From an uncultured Clostridia bacterium (GTDB lineage Bacteria; Bacillota; Clostridia; Oscillospirales; Acutalibacteraceae): a stretch of DNA of 41,968 nt. Positions 16,721-24,255 of this stretch are shown here, in pieces. Position 1 is the first letter of the stretch, and each line of letters starts with the position of its first letter. The notes under the pieces were generated by a model, which did not search any database, was not told the origin of the DNA, and saw only the letters and a program-made list of their open reading frames with translations. The stretch lies in NCBI GenBank assembly GCA_946493765.1, contig CAMMAZ010000017.1, positions 1-41,968 of the forward strand. Direction: 5' to 3'. Position numbers and translations under genes: made by a program.

Positions 16721-16735
16721 ATTACACCTCATTTC

Positions 16736-16778
16736 TGACATATGTCAATAATATAGCACAGTTTCCGGCATATGTCAA
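16736..16778 (-). promoter_or_regulatory. Promoter of the DUF134 operon with paired operator-like repeats
   Basis: On the minus strand TTGACA (16773-16778), 17 nt, TATATT (16750-16755). The -35 lies in TTGACATATGCC (16767-16778). A second copy with a perfect TGACATATGTCA palindrome (16736-16747) covers the start site. The copies are exactly 30 bp apart, on the same DNA face. Confidence 0.65.
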
Positions 16779-16887
16779 GAATAAAAGTGAAATGTTTTAT
16801 TGCTCAAAGCAATCTTGACCATTTTTTCATTGAAATAATGTGTCTGTCATCAAAATTGTCTATAAATAAAAGGACCGTTAAGCGCAA

Positions 16888-16918
16888 AGAGAGCCGTCAA
16901 AATATCTGACGGCTCTCT
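16888..16918 (-). terminator. Hairpin downstream of the GT-C gene
   Basis: A perfect 12-bp stem (16888-16899 with 16907-16918; AGAGAGCCGTCA), 7-nt loop. The T-tract on the minus strand is short (TTT), so termination strength is uncertain. Confidence 0.6.
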
Positions 16919-16933
16919 AAAACCATTTCATTT

Positions 16934-19084
16934 TTACATTTGCCTAACCGGCGTTTTTTTCTTTCGTGATAAAAACCAAACCAACACCTGCAAAGCAATC
17001 CAGAAAATAGCGGCCAAGATATACAGAACGGACCGTATCTGCACGCCGTTGTAGACATGATAGACATTCATGCGGATATCCCCGCGCACATTCGTGTTAT
17101 CGATGCTGAGTTCTCCATCGTAACCGGTCAGTCGCTGGTATCGATAGGTTTCAAATGACACAGAATCTGTTTTTGCATCCCCGTCGGCGGTAATGCGCAG
17201 CGTATATCGCCGACGCCCGTCCGGCTCTATTTGCGGGAATTTTATTTTCAGCACTTTTCCCTTGATTTGTTGTTTCGTGATTTGCTGCTTGACCAATGAC
17301 TGGTGCTGATCATCCAAAATAGTGAACGTGTAGGGAGCGTCGCCATCCAGCGCCTTGCAGTAAAATTCAATGGTATCAAACGCTTTTGCGGTAAAAAATG
17401 TCTGTTCCATCGTGCGTTCTTCTTTTGCAATATCCTTCACACTTTTGGTTCCCGTTTCGTTGTTGCATTTGACCGATATGTCGGTCAGGGTGTTTTTTTG
17501 CAATGCGAAGGTAGGGTAATGGAACACCGACAATAAAACGGTCAGACAAATGCAAACAGGCATTGCAATGTGATAGATTTTCGGGAAATTCCACTTTTTT
17601 TGTCCGATGGTGGAACCACCGCTGGCGCCTAGTAAAATAACCAAAAATAAAAACGGAATGCAATAGGATTGTTTGGCTTCCCAAATCAGATAAAACAGAA
17701 TGCCGCCAAACAGTGTGATGGCCGGCAAAAACATGGTATTTTTCCATTTTCGTTTAAAAAACAGATGGACCAATGCGAAGGACGCGAGCAGATAAATGGC
17801 AAGCCGATAAGCTGTACAGTAGGTCAAAAAGGCGATATTCTGACTGCCGGCCGTGTAACGATACAGGAAGGTATAATGCTGATCCTGCTGCAATCTGGAT
17901 GCAAAATCACTGTCGCCGTCGCCCCAGGTTCTTGTGAATTTAATGAGAAGATGCCGCATGAAGGATGCTGGCGTATAGGCTTTTAAAGTTCTTTTGATTT
18001 CCGCCAGATTGGCCTGCACCTTTTCTTCCTTGGTGTCAAATTGTTTGGTGTAGCCGTTATCATCCAAATTGAGCGTTCCATCGCCATGCAGGCCCATCAT
18101 GATCCAGTGGGTGACCGGATAGGTGCTGGAGGTATCCGGACAGATTTTATAAATGGAAGCGGAAACGGAAAGATAGGTTGCGGCGGTGAAAACAAGACAG
18201 GAGGCAACGCAAAGCGCGGACTTTAAAAGCTTCTTTTTGTCTTTTGTGAGCCAAAGCAAAAGGCAGACGGCATAACCGATGCATAAAATCAAAACCACCG
18301 GACGAATAAAGTAGCCGAGCACCGCAAGAATGCCAAAGCCACCGCTTTGCGCAATCAGTTTGTATTTATTTTTTTGCCGGTAAACACAGGCGCCCAAATA
18401 GAGCACACCGCCCATCAGCGGCATGCAAAACGATAATGAATAAACCCAAGGGACGGTTAAATAAAGGATGGGATTGGCAACCGATAATGCAAGGTATTTG
18501 CACGCAAATCGGGGGTTAAACAATTTCTTGACACCCAAATAGCATAAAATCTCGCCAAGGACCAGCATCAAAGCGTTTAAAAGGATAGAGGGAAAATTGA
18601 AATTTGTGATTCCAAATCGAGATAAAATTTTATAAAACCAGACAAACACCAAAACCAGAAAGTTATTGTTGGCATAATTGCCAAAATAGGTTTGCGGCGT
18701 GGTGTCGATCTGATCGGTATTCCCCAATGCGATTGCCAGCGCCTGATCTTGCACACAAAAGCTGTCGGTCATCGGGTATACATTGAAATTGATCAGAACG
18801 ATCGCTATACCGGCAAGATAAATCAAAAATAATATAAATGTCAAACGAGATACCGATTTATCTGCTGTGTGATCGATAAACCGGCAAAGAAAAATGAAAA
18901 AAAGACAAAGGGTTCCGGCACATAAAACGGCCGCCGCAACAAGCAGAAGATTTTCCCGCAAGGCAAGGCCTTTGCGGGAAAGATCCCGATAAAAGTATAA
19001 CAGGATACAAAAAGCTGCAAGCCCGATAAAAAAAGCCGTGATCAAACAAATTGCCTTGCTGAAAATGTTTTTGCAAGCGTTCAA
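16934..19084 (-). CDS. Multi-spanning GT-C-type membrane glycosyltransferase
   Basis: A 716-aa membrane protein with about 12-13 hydrophobic helices, an extracytoplasmic domain near residues 525-685, and a final helix ending in SRKKKTPV. Architecture and context fit GT-C enzymes that take sugars from undecaprenyl-phosphate carriers and add them to envelope polymers outside the membrane (compare YfhO working with CsbB). The first outer loop holds NVYPMTDSFCVQDQ with acidic residues where GT-C catalysis usually sits. The TTG start at 19084 overlaps the upstream stop (TTGA) with GGAGGG upstream. The exact family is not certain. Confidence 0.75.
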   Translation of the reverse strand: MNACKNIFSKAICLITAFFIGLAAFCILLYFYRDLSRKGLALRENLLLVAAAVLCAGTLCLFFIFLCRFIDHTADKSVSRLTFILFLIYLAGIAIVLINFNVYPMTDSFCVQDQALAIALGNTDQIDTTPQTYFGNYANNNFLVLVFVWFYKILSRFGITNFNFPSILLNALMLVLGEILCYLGVKKLFNPRFACKYLALSVANPILYLTVPWVYSLSFCMPLMGGVLYLGACVYRQKNKYKLIAQSGGFGILAVLGYFIRPVVLILCIGYAVCLLLWLTKDKKKLLKSALCVASCLVFTAATYLSVSASIYKICPDTSSTYPVTHWIMMGLHGDGTLNLDDNGYTKQFDTKEEKVQANLAEIKRTLKAYTPASFMRHLLIKFTRTWGDGDSDFASRLQQDQHYTFLYRYTAGSQNIAFLTYCTAYRLAIYLLASFALVHLFFKRKWKNTMFLPAITLFGGILFYLIWEAKQSYCIPFLFLVILLGASGGSTIGQKKWNFPKIYHIAMPVCICLTVLLSVFHYPTFALQKNTLTDISVKCNNETGTKSVKDIAKEERTMEQTFFTAKAFDTIEFYCKALDGDAPYTFTILDDQHQSLVKQQITKQQIKGKVLKIKFPQIEPDGRRRYTLRITADGDAKTDSVSFETYRYQRLTGYDGELSIDNTNVRGDIRMNVYHVYNGVQIRSVLYILAAIFWIALQVLVWFLSRKKKTPVRQM

Positions 19085-20043
19085 TCGGCACCCTCCGTTT
19101 CTGTGTCGGTCGTTTGTTCAATGATAAAGCGGGGACGCTGTTTGGTTTCCAAATAAATTTTGCCGATGTATTCGCCGATAATGCCGATCCCTAAAAGCTG
19201 CAGACCGCCTAAAGCCCAAACCGATGTGATCAGGCTTGCCCAGCCGCTGACGGTGATCCCGATAAAATATTGTGCGACAAAAACAATCAGCATAATAATG
19301 CTGATTAAAAAACAGATCAGTCCCAGCGCCGAAATCAACCGAATCGGTTTCACGCTCAAGGACGTGATTCCTTCAAAGGCAAAGGCAAGCATTTTTTTCA
19401 AAGGATATTTGCTTTTTCCCGCAAACCGTTCGTTTCGTTCGTAATAAACCTTTGCGCTTTTAAATCCGATCATCGGAACAATGCCGCGCAAAAACAGGTT
19501 GACTTCTTTGAATGAAAGCAATTCTTTGACCGCCCTGTTGCTCAGCAGCCGGTAATCCGCATGGTTAAAAACGATTTCAACGCCCATGCTTTTCAAAAGT
19601 TTATAAAAACCTTGCGCGGTGAACCGTTTGAAGAAGCTGTCTTTTTTTCGTTTGGAACGCACGCCATAGACCACTTCGCTGCCTTTTTCATAGGCATCGA
19701 TCATTTGATCGATTGCGTTAATGTCATCCTGCAAATCGGCGTCCATGGAAACCACGGCGTCCGCTTTATCTACAGCATAGCTCAGCCCCGCCAAAAGCGC
19801 ATTCTGATGCCCGCAGTTGCGCGAGAGCTTCACGCCCTCAAAATGGGGATTTTTCCGGCTGATCGCTTGAATCTGCGACCATGTATCGTCACCGGAGCCG
19901 TCGTCGACATAAATTACCTTGCTGTCGCCGGTTATTTTTTCTTTTTGTTTTAAGCCCTCTAACTTTTGACACAGCCGTTTGGTCGTTTCAGGCAGAACAT
20001 CGCTTTCGTTGTAACAGGGAACAACAATATAAATCCTTTTCAC
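19081..20043 (-). CDS. GT2 polyprenyl-phosphate glycosyltransferase (GtrB/CsbB-like)
   Basis: A 320-aa membrane-associated enzyme, predicted to load a sugar from a nucleotide donor onto undecaprenyl phosphate on the cytoplasmic side. The N-terminal GT-A domain has YIVVPCYNESDVL, VIYVDDGSGDDTW, LSRNCGHQNALLAGL and the donor-binding VSMDADLQDD. Two C-terminal helices (about 233-255 and 268-290) end in GEYIGKIYLETKQRPRF, as in GtrB, CsbB and DPM-type enzymes. The start is GTG at 20043 with a poor SD. It forms a translationally coupled pair with the GT-C gene and lies just downstream of the invertible-promoter structure. Confidence 0.9.
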   Translation of the reverse strand: MKRIYIVVPCYNESDVLPETTKRLCQKLEGLKQKEKITGDSKVIYVDDGSGDDTWSQIQAISRKNPHFEGVKLSRNCGHQNALLAGLSYAVDKADAVVSMDADLQDDINAIDQMIDAYEKGSEVVYGVRSKRKKDSFFKRFTAQGFYKLLKSMGVEIVFNHADYRLLSNRAVKELLSFKEVNLFLRGIVPMIGFKSAKVYYERNERFAGKSKYPLKKMLAFAFEGITSLSVKPIRLISALGLICFLISIIMLIVFVAQYFIGITVSGWASLITSVWALGGLQLLGIGIIGEYIGKIYLETKQRPRFIIEQTTDTETEGAD

Positions 20044-20071
20044 TTCAACACCGCTTTCTTTTTTGCATGAA

Positions 20072-20094
20072 CAACAAAATATCCGTTATGTTGT
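20072..20094 (+). repeat. Left 23-bp inverted repeat (IRL)
   Basis: Begins CAACAAAATATCCGTTATG and is the exact reverse complement of 20300-20322. It ends 28 nt upstream of the GT2 start codon. Flanking bases on both sides do not continue the match, so the repeat is sharply bounded at 23 bp. Confidence 0.9.
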
Positions 20095-20119
20095 AAACAG
20101 ACACAAATTTACCTATTAT

Positions 20120-20147
20120 ATTATATCTGATTTTCAAAAAAAGTCAA
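20120..20147 (-). promoter_or_regulatory. Promoter inside the invertible segment, facing GT2
   Basis: The minus strand reads TTGACT (20142-20147), 16 nt, TATAAT (20120-20125). Transcription would start near 20113 and run through IRL into the GT2 gene. A weaker plus-strand candidate (TTGCGT 20242-20247, 18 nt, TTTAAT 20266-20271) points the other way. Confidence 0.7.
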
Positions 20148-20191
20148 TAAACGTGAACTTTCGCTTTCACAATCTCATATTTCTACATAGC

Positions 20192-20243
20192 AAACAGCCT
20201 TTTCCCGGTTTGTCAATTTACAAAAGAAGAAAAGGCTTGTTTT
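20192..20243. terminator. Hairpin inside the invertible segment
   Basis: GCCTTTTC (20197-20204) pairs with GAAAAGGC (20229-20236), with partly paired flanks. The loop holds a second small stem (TTTGT/ACAAA). It lies upstream of the GT2-facing promoter and may insulate it from recombinase-side transcription. The T-tract is short. Confidence 0.4.
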
Positions 20244-20299
20244 GCGTGCATGAATAGAAAAATATTTTAATCATATGCCTTATGTGGTCAGCGGCGACT

Positions 20300-20322
20300 A
20301 CAACATAACGGATATTTTGTTG
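20300..20322 (-). repeat. Right 23-bp inverted repeat (IRR)
   Basis: The exact reverse complement of the left repeat at 20072-20094. It lies 49 nt from the 3' end of the tyrosine recombinase gene. Confidence 0.9.
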
Positions 20323-20371
20323 CACACGGTGTTCGACGGCAGGGGACTGTCGTTTTTTGTTTTGCGGATTT

Positions 20372-21213
20372 TTATAGAATCAGGTGCAGATTGTTTATTT
20401 TTTGCCGGTGTTCCGCACCGGTGGTGATGATGTAAATGCGGGTGGTATTGATGTTGCTGTGCCCCAAAACATCCGCGAGCTTTGCAATGTCATGTTCTGT
20501 GCTGTAAAACGTGCGGGCAAAGAGATGGCGCAGGTTGTGGGGGAAGACCTTTTGCGGGGAAATACCCGCTTTTTCGCATAATGCTTTCATCTCCCGCCAG
20601 ATGTTGCACCGGTTCAACGGCTGTCCACTTCTTGTAATAAACAACGGACCTTCGGTGATTTGTCGTTCTTTTGCATAACGCTGCAGGCTTTTTTGCAAGC
20701 GTACCGGCAAAAGACAATTCTGGTTTTTCCTTTGCAGGTGACAACCGCTTGTCCGACATGTGCTGCCTGCACGGTAATGCACTGCAGTTCGCTGACCCGG
20801 ATGCCTGTTGCGCAAATCGTCTGTAAAAGCAGATATAACCGCTGATTTTTGCCTACCTTTGCAGCCTGCACCAGGCGAAGATATTCCGTTTTGTTCAGTT
20901 CTTTTTGTTCCGACCGGTAAATCTGCCGTTGTATGCGCAGGTGTCGCACACAATAAGCAGGCTTTTTTAAAAATCGCAGATAACAGTTGAGAGAGACTAG
21001 CATGGAATTGACACTGGCGACGGCATATTGTGTTTGCAGCAGATTTTTATATTCCAAAATCAATGATTTTTCAATTTTCCGGTTTGCGGCAAAGCGGTAA
21101 AACTGCCGGATATCCCGCAGATATTTTTCAATGGTCGCCGGACTTTTTTCCTGCTGCATGAGCTGCTTTTGAAAGGATAAAAGCAGTGTGGCACAGTTTC
21201 TTGATTGTTTCAT
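20372..21213 (-). pseudogene. Tyrosine recombinase (XerC/D-like), interrupted by a frameshift
   Basis: Site-specific recombinase, probably the invertase for the adjacent inverted repeats. The N-terminal SAM-like core-binding domain (QKQLMQQEKSPATIEKYLRDIRQFYRFA) and first catalytic Arg (CATGIRVSEL) lie in one frame up to about 20715. The rest lies in the -1 frame: LQKSLQRYAKERQ, HNLRH (His, Arg), LGHSNINTTRIYI (His, Tyr). All catalytic residues are present, and restoring one base gives about 280 aa, the normal length. The start at 21213 has GGAGGAG. One base appears lost near the GGCAAAAGAC at 20706-20715. It could be a real inactivation or a sequencing/assembly error. Confidence 0.8.
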
Positions 21214-21351
21214 TTTTCTCCTCCGATAAAAGTATTGCCAATTATTTTTTATACATCCTGTTTTTGGACATAACAAAAGGCATTATTTATTGTAACGAAT
21301 TTTTTTGCATATATGACAAGGTATACAATTTCATTGCAGACATCTTGCGGA

Positions 21352-21380
21352 TTGCACACTGCGTTTATATATGCTATAAT
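21352..21380 (+). promoter_or_regulatory. Promoter of the GNAT gene
   Basis: TTGCAC (21352-21357), 17 nt, TATAAT (21375-21380), 18 nt before the ATG at 21398. Confidence 0.65.
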
Positions 21381-21397
21381 CTGAAAAGGTGATGAAA

Positions 21398-21802
21398 ATG
21401 CAGATTCGCAAAGCTGTTGAAAAAGACATTTCAATCATTGCGGCACATGACCGCTGGATTGGCAAAGAGGAGTTAGCAAGGAAGATTGATACCGGCAGGC
21501 TTTTCGTCATTTTTGAAGCGGATACATTTGTCGGTTGGATGCGATATGGCCTTTTTTGGGACAATACCCCGTTTTTGAACATGCTGCATCTTTTAGAACC
21601 TTTTCGCGGCAGGGGAATCGGAACAAAAGCGCTGCAGTTTTGGGAAAGCGAAATGCGAAAATTGGGTTACCGGCTTGTCATGACCTCCACTGCGCAAACG
21701 GAATATGCGCAGCATTTTTATGTCAACAACGGCTACAAAGCAGCCGGCAGTTTTCAAATGGCAAATGAACCGCTGGAAATCCTGTTTTTGAAAAATATAT
21801 AA
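21398..21802 (+). CDS. GNAT family N-acetyltransferase
   Basis: A 134-aa acetyl-CoA-dependent acyltransferase. The N-terminal MQIRKAVEKDISIIAAHDRWI and the pantetheine-binding segment PFRGRGIGTKALQFWESEMRKLGY (an R/Q-x-x-G-x-G/A variant, RGRGIG) are typical, as is the late AQHFYVNNGYKAAGSF. The ATG at 21398 is preceded by AAAAGGTGAT; in-frame GTG 21389 and ATG 21392 are less well placed. It lies 17 nt before the next gene on the same strand. Acceptor substrate unknown. Confidence 0.85.
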   Translation: MQIRKAVEKDISIIAAHDRWIGKEELARKIDTGRLFVIFEADTFVGWMRYGLFWDNTPFLNMLHLLEPFRGRGIGTKALQFWESEMRKLGYRLVMTSTAQTEYAQHFYVNNGYKAAGSFQMANEPLEILFLKNI

Positions 21803-21819
21803 AAGGGAAAAAGAGAAAA

Positions 21820-22557
21820 ATGGATCAGCAACGTTTTTTAGAAGCATGTGAACAGATCATCCAAAAAGAACGGGCAACCCGCGGTATTGGTACGTTGGGG
21901 GAAAAAACGCTGCATGCTGTTCTAAAACAGTATTTTGAACCGGACGTCAACAGTCAGGAAGTGAAAGTTGGCGGCTATGTTGCGGATATTGTCGGGGAAA
22001 ATGGAATCATTGAGATCCAAACGGCTAATTTTAACCGCCTGCGCGATAAATTGACCGCTTTTTTGGAATGCGCACATGTCACGGTCGTTTATCCGATACC
22101 GGCGGTAAAATGGCTGTGCTGGATCGATCCGGAAACGCAGCAAATCAGCAAAAAAAGAAAAAGTCCCCGCAAAGGCACGGTTTATGATGCCTTTACGGAG
22201 CTTTACAAAATTAAATCTTTTTTAAAGCATGAAAATCTGACCCTTTGTTTTGTGCTGCTGGAGCTGGAGGAATACCGGATTTTAAACGGCTGGAGCAAAG
22301 ATCGGAAAAAAGGTTCCCACCGCGAAGAACGCATTCCGGTGGCGCTGCTTGACGAGATTTACATTCATCGTCCGTCCGATTACCGGGTGTGCGTTCCAAA
22401 GGAACTACCGACACAATTCACGGTGAAGGATTATGCGAAAGCTGCAAAAATCAGCCTTTCTGCAGCCGGAACAGCGCTGCATGTTTTGAACGCTGCCGGG
22501 GCTGTTTTAAGAACCGGCAAGCAGGGGAGAAGCTATTTATATCAGTCGCTTGTGTGA
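21820..22557 (+). CDS. Unknown protein, possible PD-(D/E)XK-like fold with C-terminal HTH
   Basis: No family recognised with certainty. The 245-aa protein has an N-terminal arrangement Glu28 (GEKTLH), Asp56 (GGYVADI), Glu65-Ile-Gln67 (IIEIQTANF), resembling the E...D...ExQ variant of PD-(D/E)XK nuclease cores. The middle (VTVVYPIPAVKWLCWIDPETQQISKKRKSPRKG) is basic. The last 50 residues (FTVKDYAKAAKISLSAAGTALHVLNAAGAVLRTGKQGRSYLY) look like a winged HTH. It follows the GNAT gene by 17 nt and has a weak GGGAAAAAGAG SD. A nuclease or regulatory role is inference only. Confidence 0.6.
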   Translation: MDQQRFLEACEQIIQKERATRGIGTLGEKTLHAVLKQYFEPDVNSQEVKVGGYVADIVGENGIIEIQTANFNRLRDKLTAFLECAHVTVVYPIPAVKWLCWIDPETQQISKKRKSPRKGTVYDAFTELYKIKSFLKHENLTLCFVLLELEEYRILNGWSKDRKKGSHREERIPVALLDEIYIHRPSDYRVCVPKELPTQFTVKDYAKAAKISLSAAGTALHVLNAAGAVLRTGKQGRSYLYQSLV

Positions 22558-22644
22558 AAATAATTGTTTCCAACCTGTTCGCAGATATTTCAATTTGTAT
22601 GCAGCGCATAATTTCACAAATTTATGAAATGATTGGTTTGTTGT

Positions 22645-22677
22645 AAAAAGGGCCTTGTCTTGCGACAGGCCTTTTTT
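22645..22677 (+). terminator. Intrinsic terminator of the GNAT/HTH operon
   Basis: GGCC-T-TGTC pairs with GACAGGCC around a TTGC loop, with flanking A and T runs and TTTTTT after the stem. The rest of 22558-22860 holds only this hairpin and the opposite-strand terminator at 22720-22756; no gene is seen. Confidence 0.8.
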
Positions 22678-22719
22678 GCTGTAAAAGAGGTTGCAAAATG
22701 TAGGGAAATAGTAAAACAA

Positions 22720-22756
22720 TAAAAAACGCTGGATCCAAAATAAATTGGATCCAGCG
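22720..22756 (-). terminator. Intrinsic terminator downstream of tRNA-Arg
   Basis: A perfect 12-bp stem (22727-22738 with 22745-22756; CGCTGGATCCAA), 6-nt loop, followed on the minus strand by TTTTTT. It probably ends the secD-secF-tRNA transcript or the tRNA transcript. Confidence 0.85.
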
Positions 22757-22860
22757 CCATGCTGTAAAAAGGTAACAAAAGAGCTGCCGCTCCGGCGCGA
22801 GCACCGAAGCTTTGAAAAAGCAAAAACCCCGAACGCGACTTGCGCGTCGAGGCTCTCGAC

Positions 22861-22936
22861 TGGCCCGCCCAAGAGGATTTGAACCCCTATCGTCGGAATC
22901 GGAATCCGATGTTTTATCCAGTTAGACTATGGGCGG
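22861..22936 (-). tRNA. tRNA-Arg (anticodon CCG)
   Basis: A 76-nt cloverleaf on the minus strand. The acceptor stem is CCGCCCA/TGGGCGG, the discriminator is G and CCA is encoded. The anticodon arm is TCGGA-TTCCGAT-TCCGA, giving anticodon CCG, which reads the CGG codon. The T arm is AGGGG-TTCAAAT-CCTCT, with one G-U pair. The D arm contains AACTGGATA. It lies about 50 nt downstream of secF and upstream of a terminator. Confidence 0.95.
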
Positions 22937-22950
22937 ATATTGATATTTAT

Positions 22951-22981
22951 TTTTCCCGGCGGCGTTAAACCGCCGGGAAAA
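22951..22981. other. GC-rich hairpin between secF and tRNA-Arg
   Basis: A perfect 12-bp inverted repeat (22951-22962 with 22970-22981; TTTTCCCGGCGG). On the minus strand no T-tract follows, so it may be an RNA processing or stability element, or a partial terminator, between secF and the tRNA. Confidence 0.5.
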
Positions 22982-22989
22982 TTTTTGCA

Positions 22990-24255
22990 TTAATAATAGA
23001 CCTTTTTGTTTTTCTTCTTTTTCTTTGCATAATCGGCTTTCTTTTCTTTTTTCTTGCCGCCAAGACCTTTTTTCGCCTTGAATTCAGCCCAGAATGTGTA
23101 AAGCGGACCTGCGAGGAAAGTGGAAGAATACATACCGGACACAATACCGACAGACATCGGAATTGCGAAAGTCAGGATGGAATCCAGACCGGCAATCGCT
23201 GCAACGATGGTTACACTCATAATGGCAACAAAGGTTGTTAAAGAGGTAACTGTTGTTCGTTTAAAGGATTGTGTGATCGATAGATTGACGATTTCACGTG
23301 TGGACCGGGTTGCGCCCAGTAAAGCGGTATTTTCACGGACACGGTCGTAAATCACGATGGTGTCGTTGAGTGAGTAACCGAGAATCGTCAGCACAACGGC
23401 GATGAAGTTCGCATCGATAGTGATACCGAAGATAACGTTGATAAAATAGGTGATTGCCACATCATGAACCAATGCGAACAACGCGGTGAGGGCTGCGGAA
23501 ACACCGCCGATATTCCGAAAGCGGATACCGACATAAATGATAACCAAAACGCTGGCAAGTCCTAATGCATAAAGACTCTTTCCAAAGAAACTGGCACCAA
23601 CGGAAGCGCCGACCGCCTGCACACCGGTTCTTTCCACATTGTTATCCTGATATGTGTCGATCAATTTTGTGTCGATGGTATCAAGCTGCAGATTGCTCAG
23701 CGCTGTGTTACCGGCAACGGTGATGACAAAGGAAGTTGTTTGCGATGTGTAGTCCTGGCTTTCCGAAATGGTCAGAAGGATTTCTTCAGTTTCCAGATCT
23801 GTTGCTAAAACATACTGGATGTTATTATCCGCATAGGAGTTGACCAATTCTTCCTCGATTTTTGAGATATCTTCATCTGCAATATAATCAGAACCGGAAA
23901 CCGTCAGGATAAACACTGTATCATCTTTTGGATCCAGCTGTGCATCGTAAGCATATTCACTCACAGCGTTTTCAGCGGCGGCAGCAACCTGACTCATTTC
24001 GAGATCTCCACTGAAAGAATAGGTAATCTGTGTCGTTGCTGAAACAGAATCGAGCGCATCCTGCGCATCTTTCAAAACAGCGTCAGTATCGATTTTGCCT
24101 TCATAGGAATAGGTGATCGTTGTACCGCCTTTAAAATTGATATCCAACTCCGGCTTGATGATGAAGCTGCAAATGATACCAACCACGACGATCAGCACCG
24201 AAACGGCAAAGAAAAATTTAAATTTTCCGCAAAAATCAAAAACCTTATTTACCAT
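22990..24255 (-). CDS. secF: Protein translocase subunit SecF (enlarged, internally repeated)
   Basis: Accessory membrane subunit of the Sec translocase that uses the proton gradient to help release exported proteins. The 421-aa protein has helix 1 (about 14-33), the motif LDINFKGGTTITY, a large extracytoplasmic region, then five helices with VGIRFRNIGGVSA, ALVHDVAITYFI, ILGYSLNDTIVIYDRVREN and TSLTTFVAIMSV. It is about 100 aa longer than usual SecF because of internal repeats at 45-68/75-98 and 112-146/173-207, and it has a very Lys-rich tail. GGAGGTG lies 6 nt before ATG 24255. It overlaps secD by 11 nt. Confidence 0.93.
   Translation of the reverse strand: MVNKVFDFCGKFKFFFAVSVLIVVVGIICSFIIKPELDINFKGGTTITYSYEGKIDTDAVLKDAQDALDSVSATTQITYSFSGDLEMSQVAAAAENAVSEYAYDAQLDPKDDTVFILTVSGSDYIADEDISKIEEELVNSYADNNIQYVLATDLETEEILLTISESQDYTSQTTSFVITVAGNTALSNLQLDTIDTKLIDTYQDNNVERTGVQAVGASVGASFFGKSLYALGLASVLVIIYVGIRFRNIGGVSAALTALFALVHDVAITYFINVIFGITIDANFIAVVLTILGYSLNDTIVIYDRVRENTALLGATRSTREIVNLSITQSFKRTTVTSLTTFVAIMSVTIVAAIAGLDSILTFAIPMSVGIVSGMYSSTFLAGPLYTFWAEFKAKKGLGGKKKEKKADYAKKKKKNKKVYY

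Larger units (their letters stand above)
20072..20322. other. Putative invertible promoter element (inverton)
   Basis: A 205-bp segment (20095-20299) is bounded by perfect 23-bp inverted repeats. It contains a promoter aimed at the GT2/GT-C operon and a hairpin, and lies between that operon and a tyrosine recombinase gene. This is the architecture of promoter inversion switches that control surface structures in gut anaerobes. In this assembly the promoter faces the operon (ON). Inversion is inferred from structure; it has not been observed here. Confidence 0.75.

Noticed and set aside
20063..20257. Short plus-strand open frame crossing the left inverted repeat
   Set aside because: No SD, low-complexity product and it spans regulatory sequence; not a gene.
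20706..20718. Programmed -1 frameshift in the recombinase gene
   Set aside because: The junction lacks a canonical X-XXY-YYZ slippery site and no downstream pseudoknot was seen; a one-base deletion or sequencing error is simpler.
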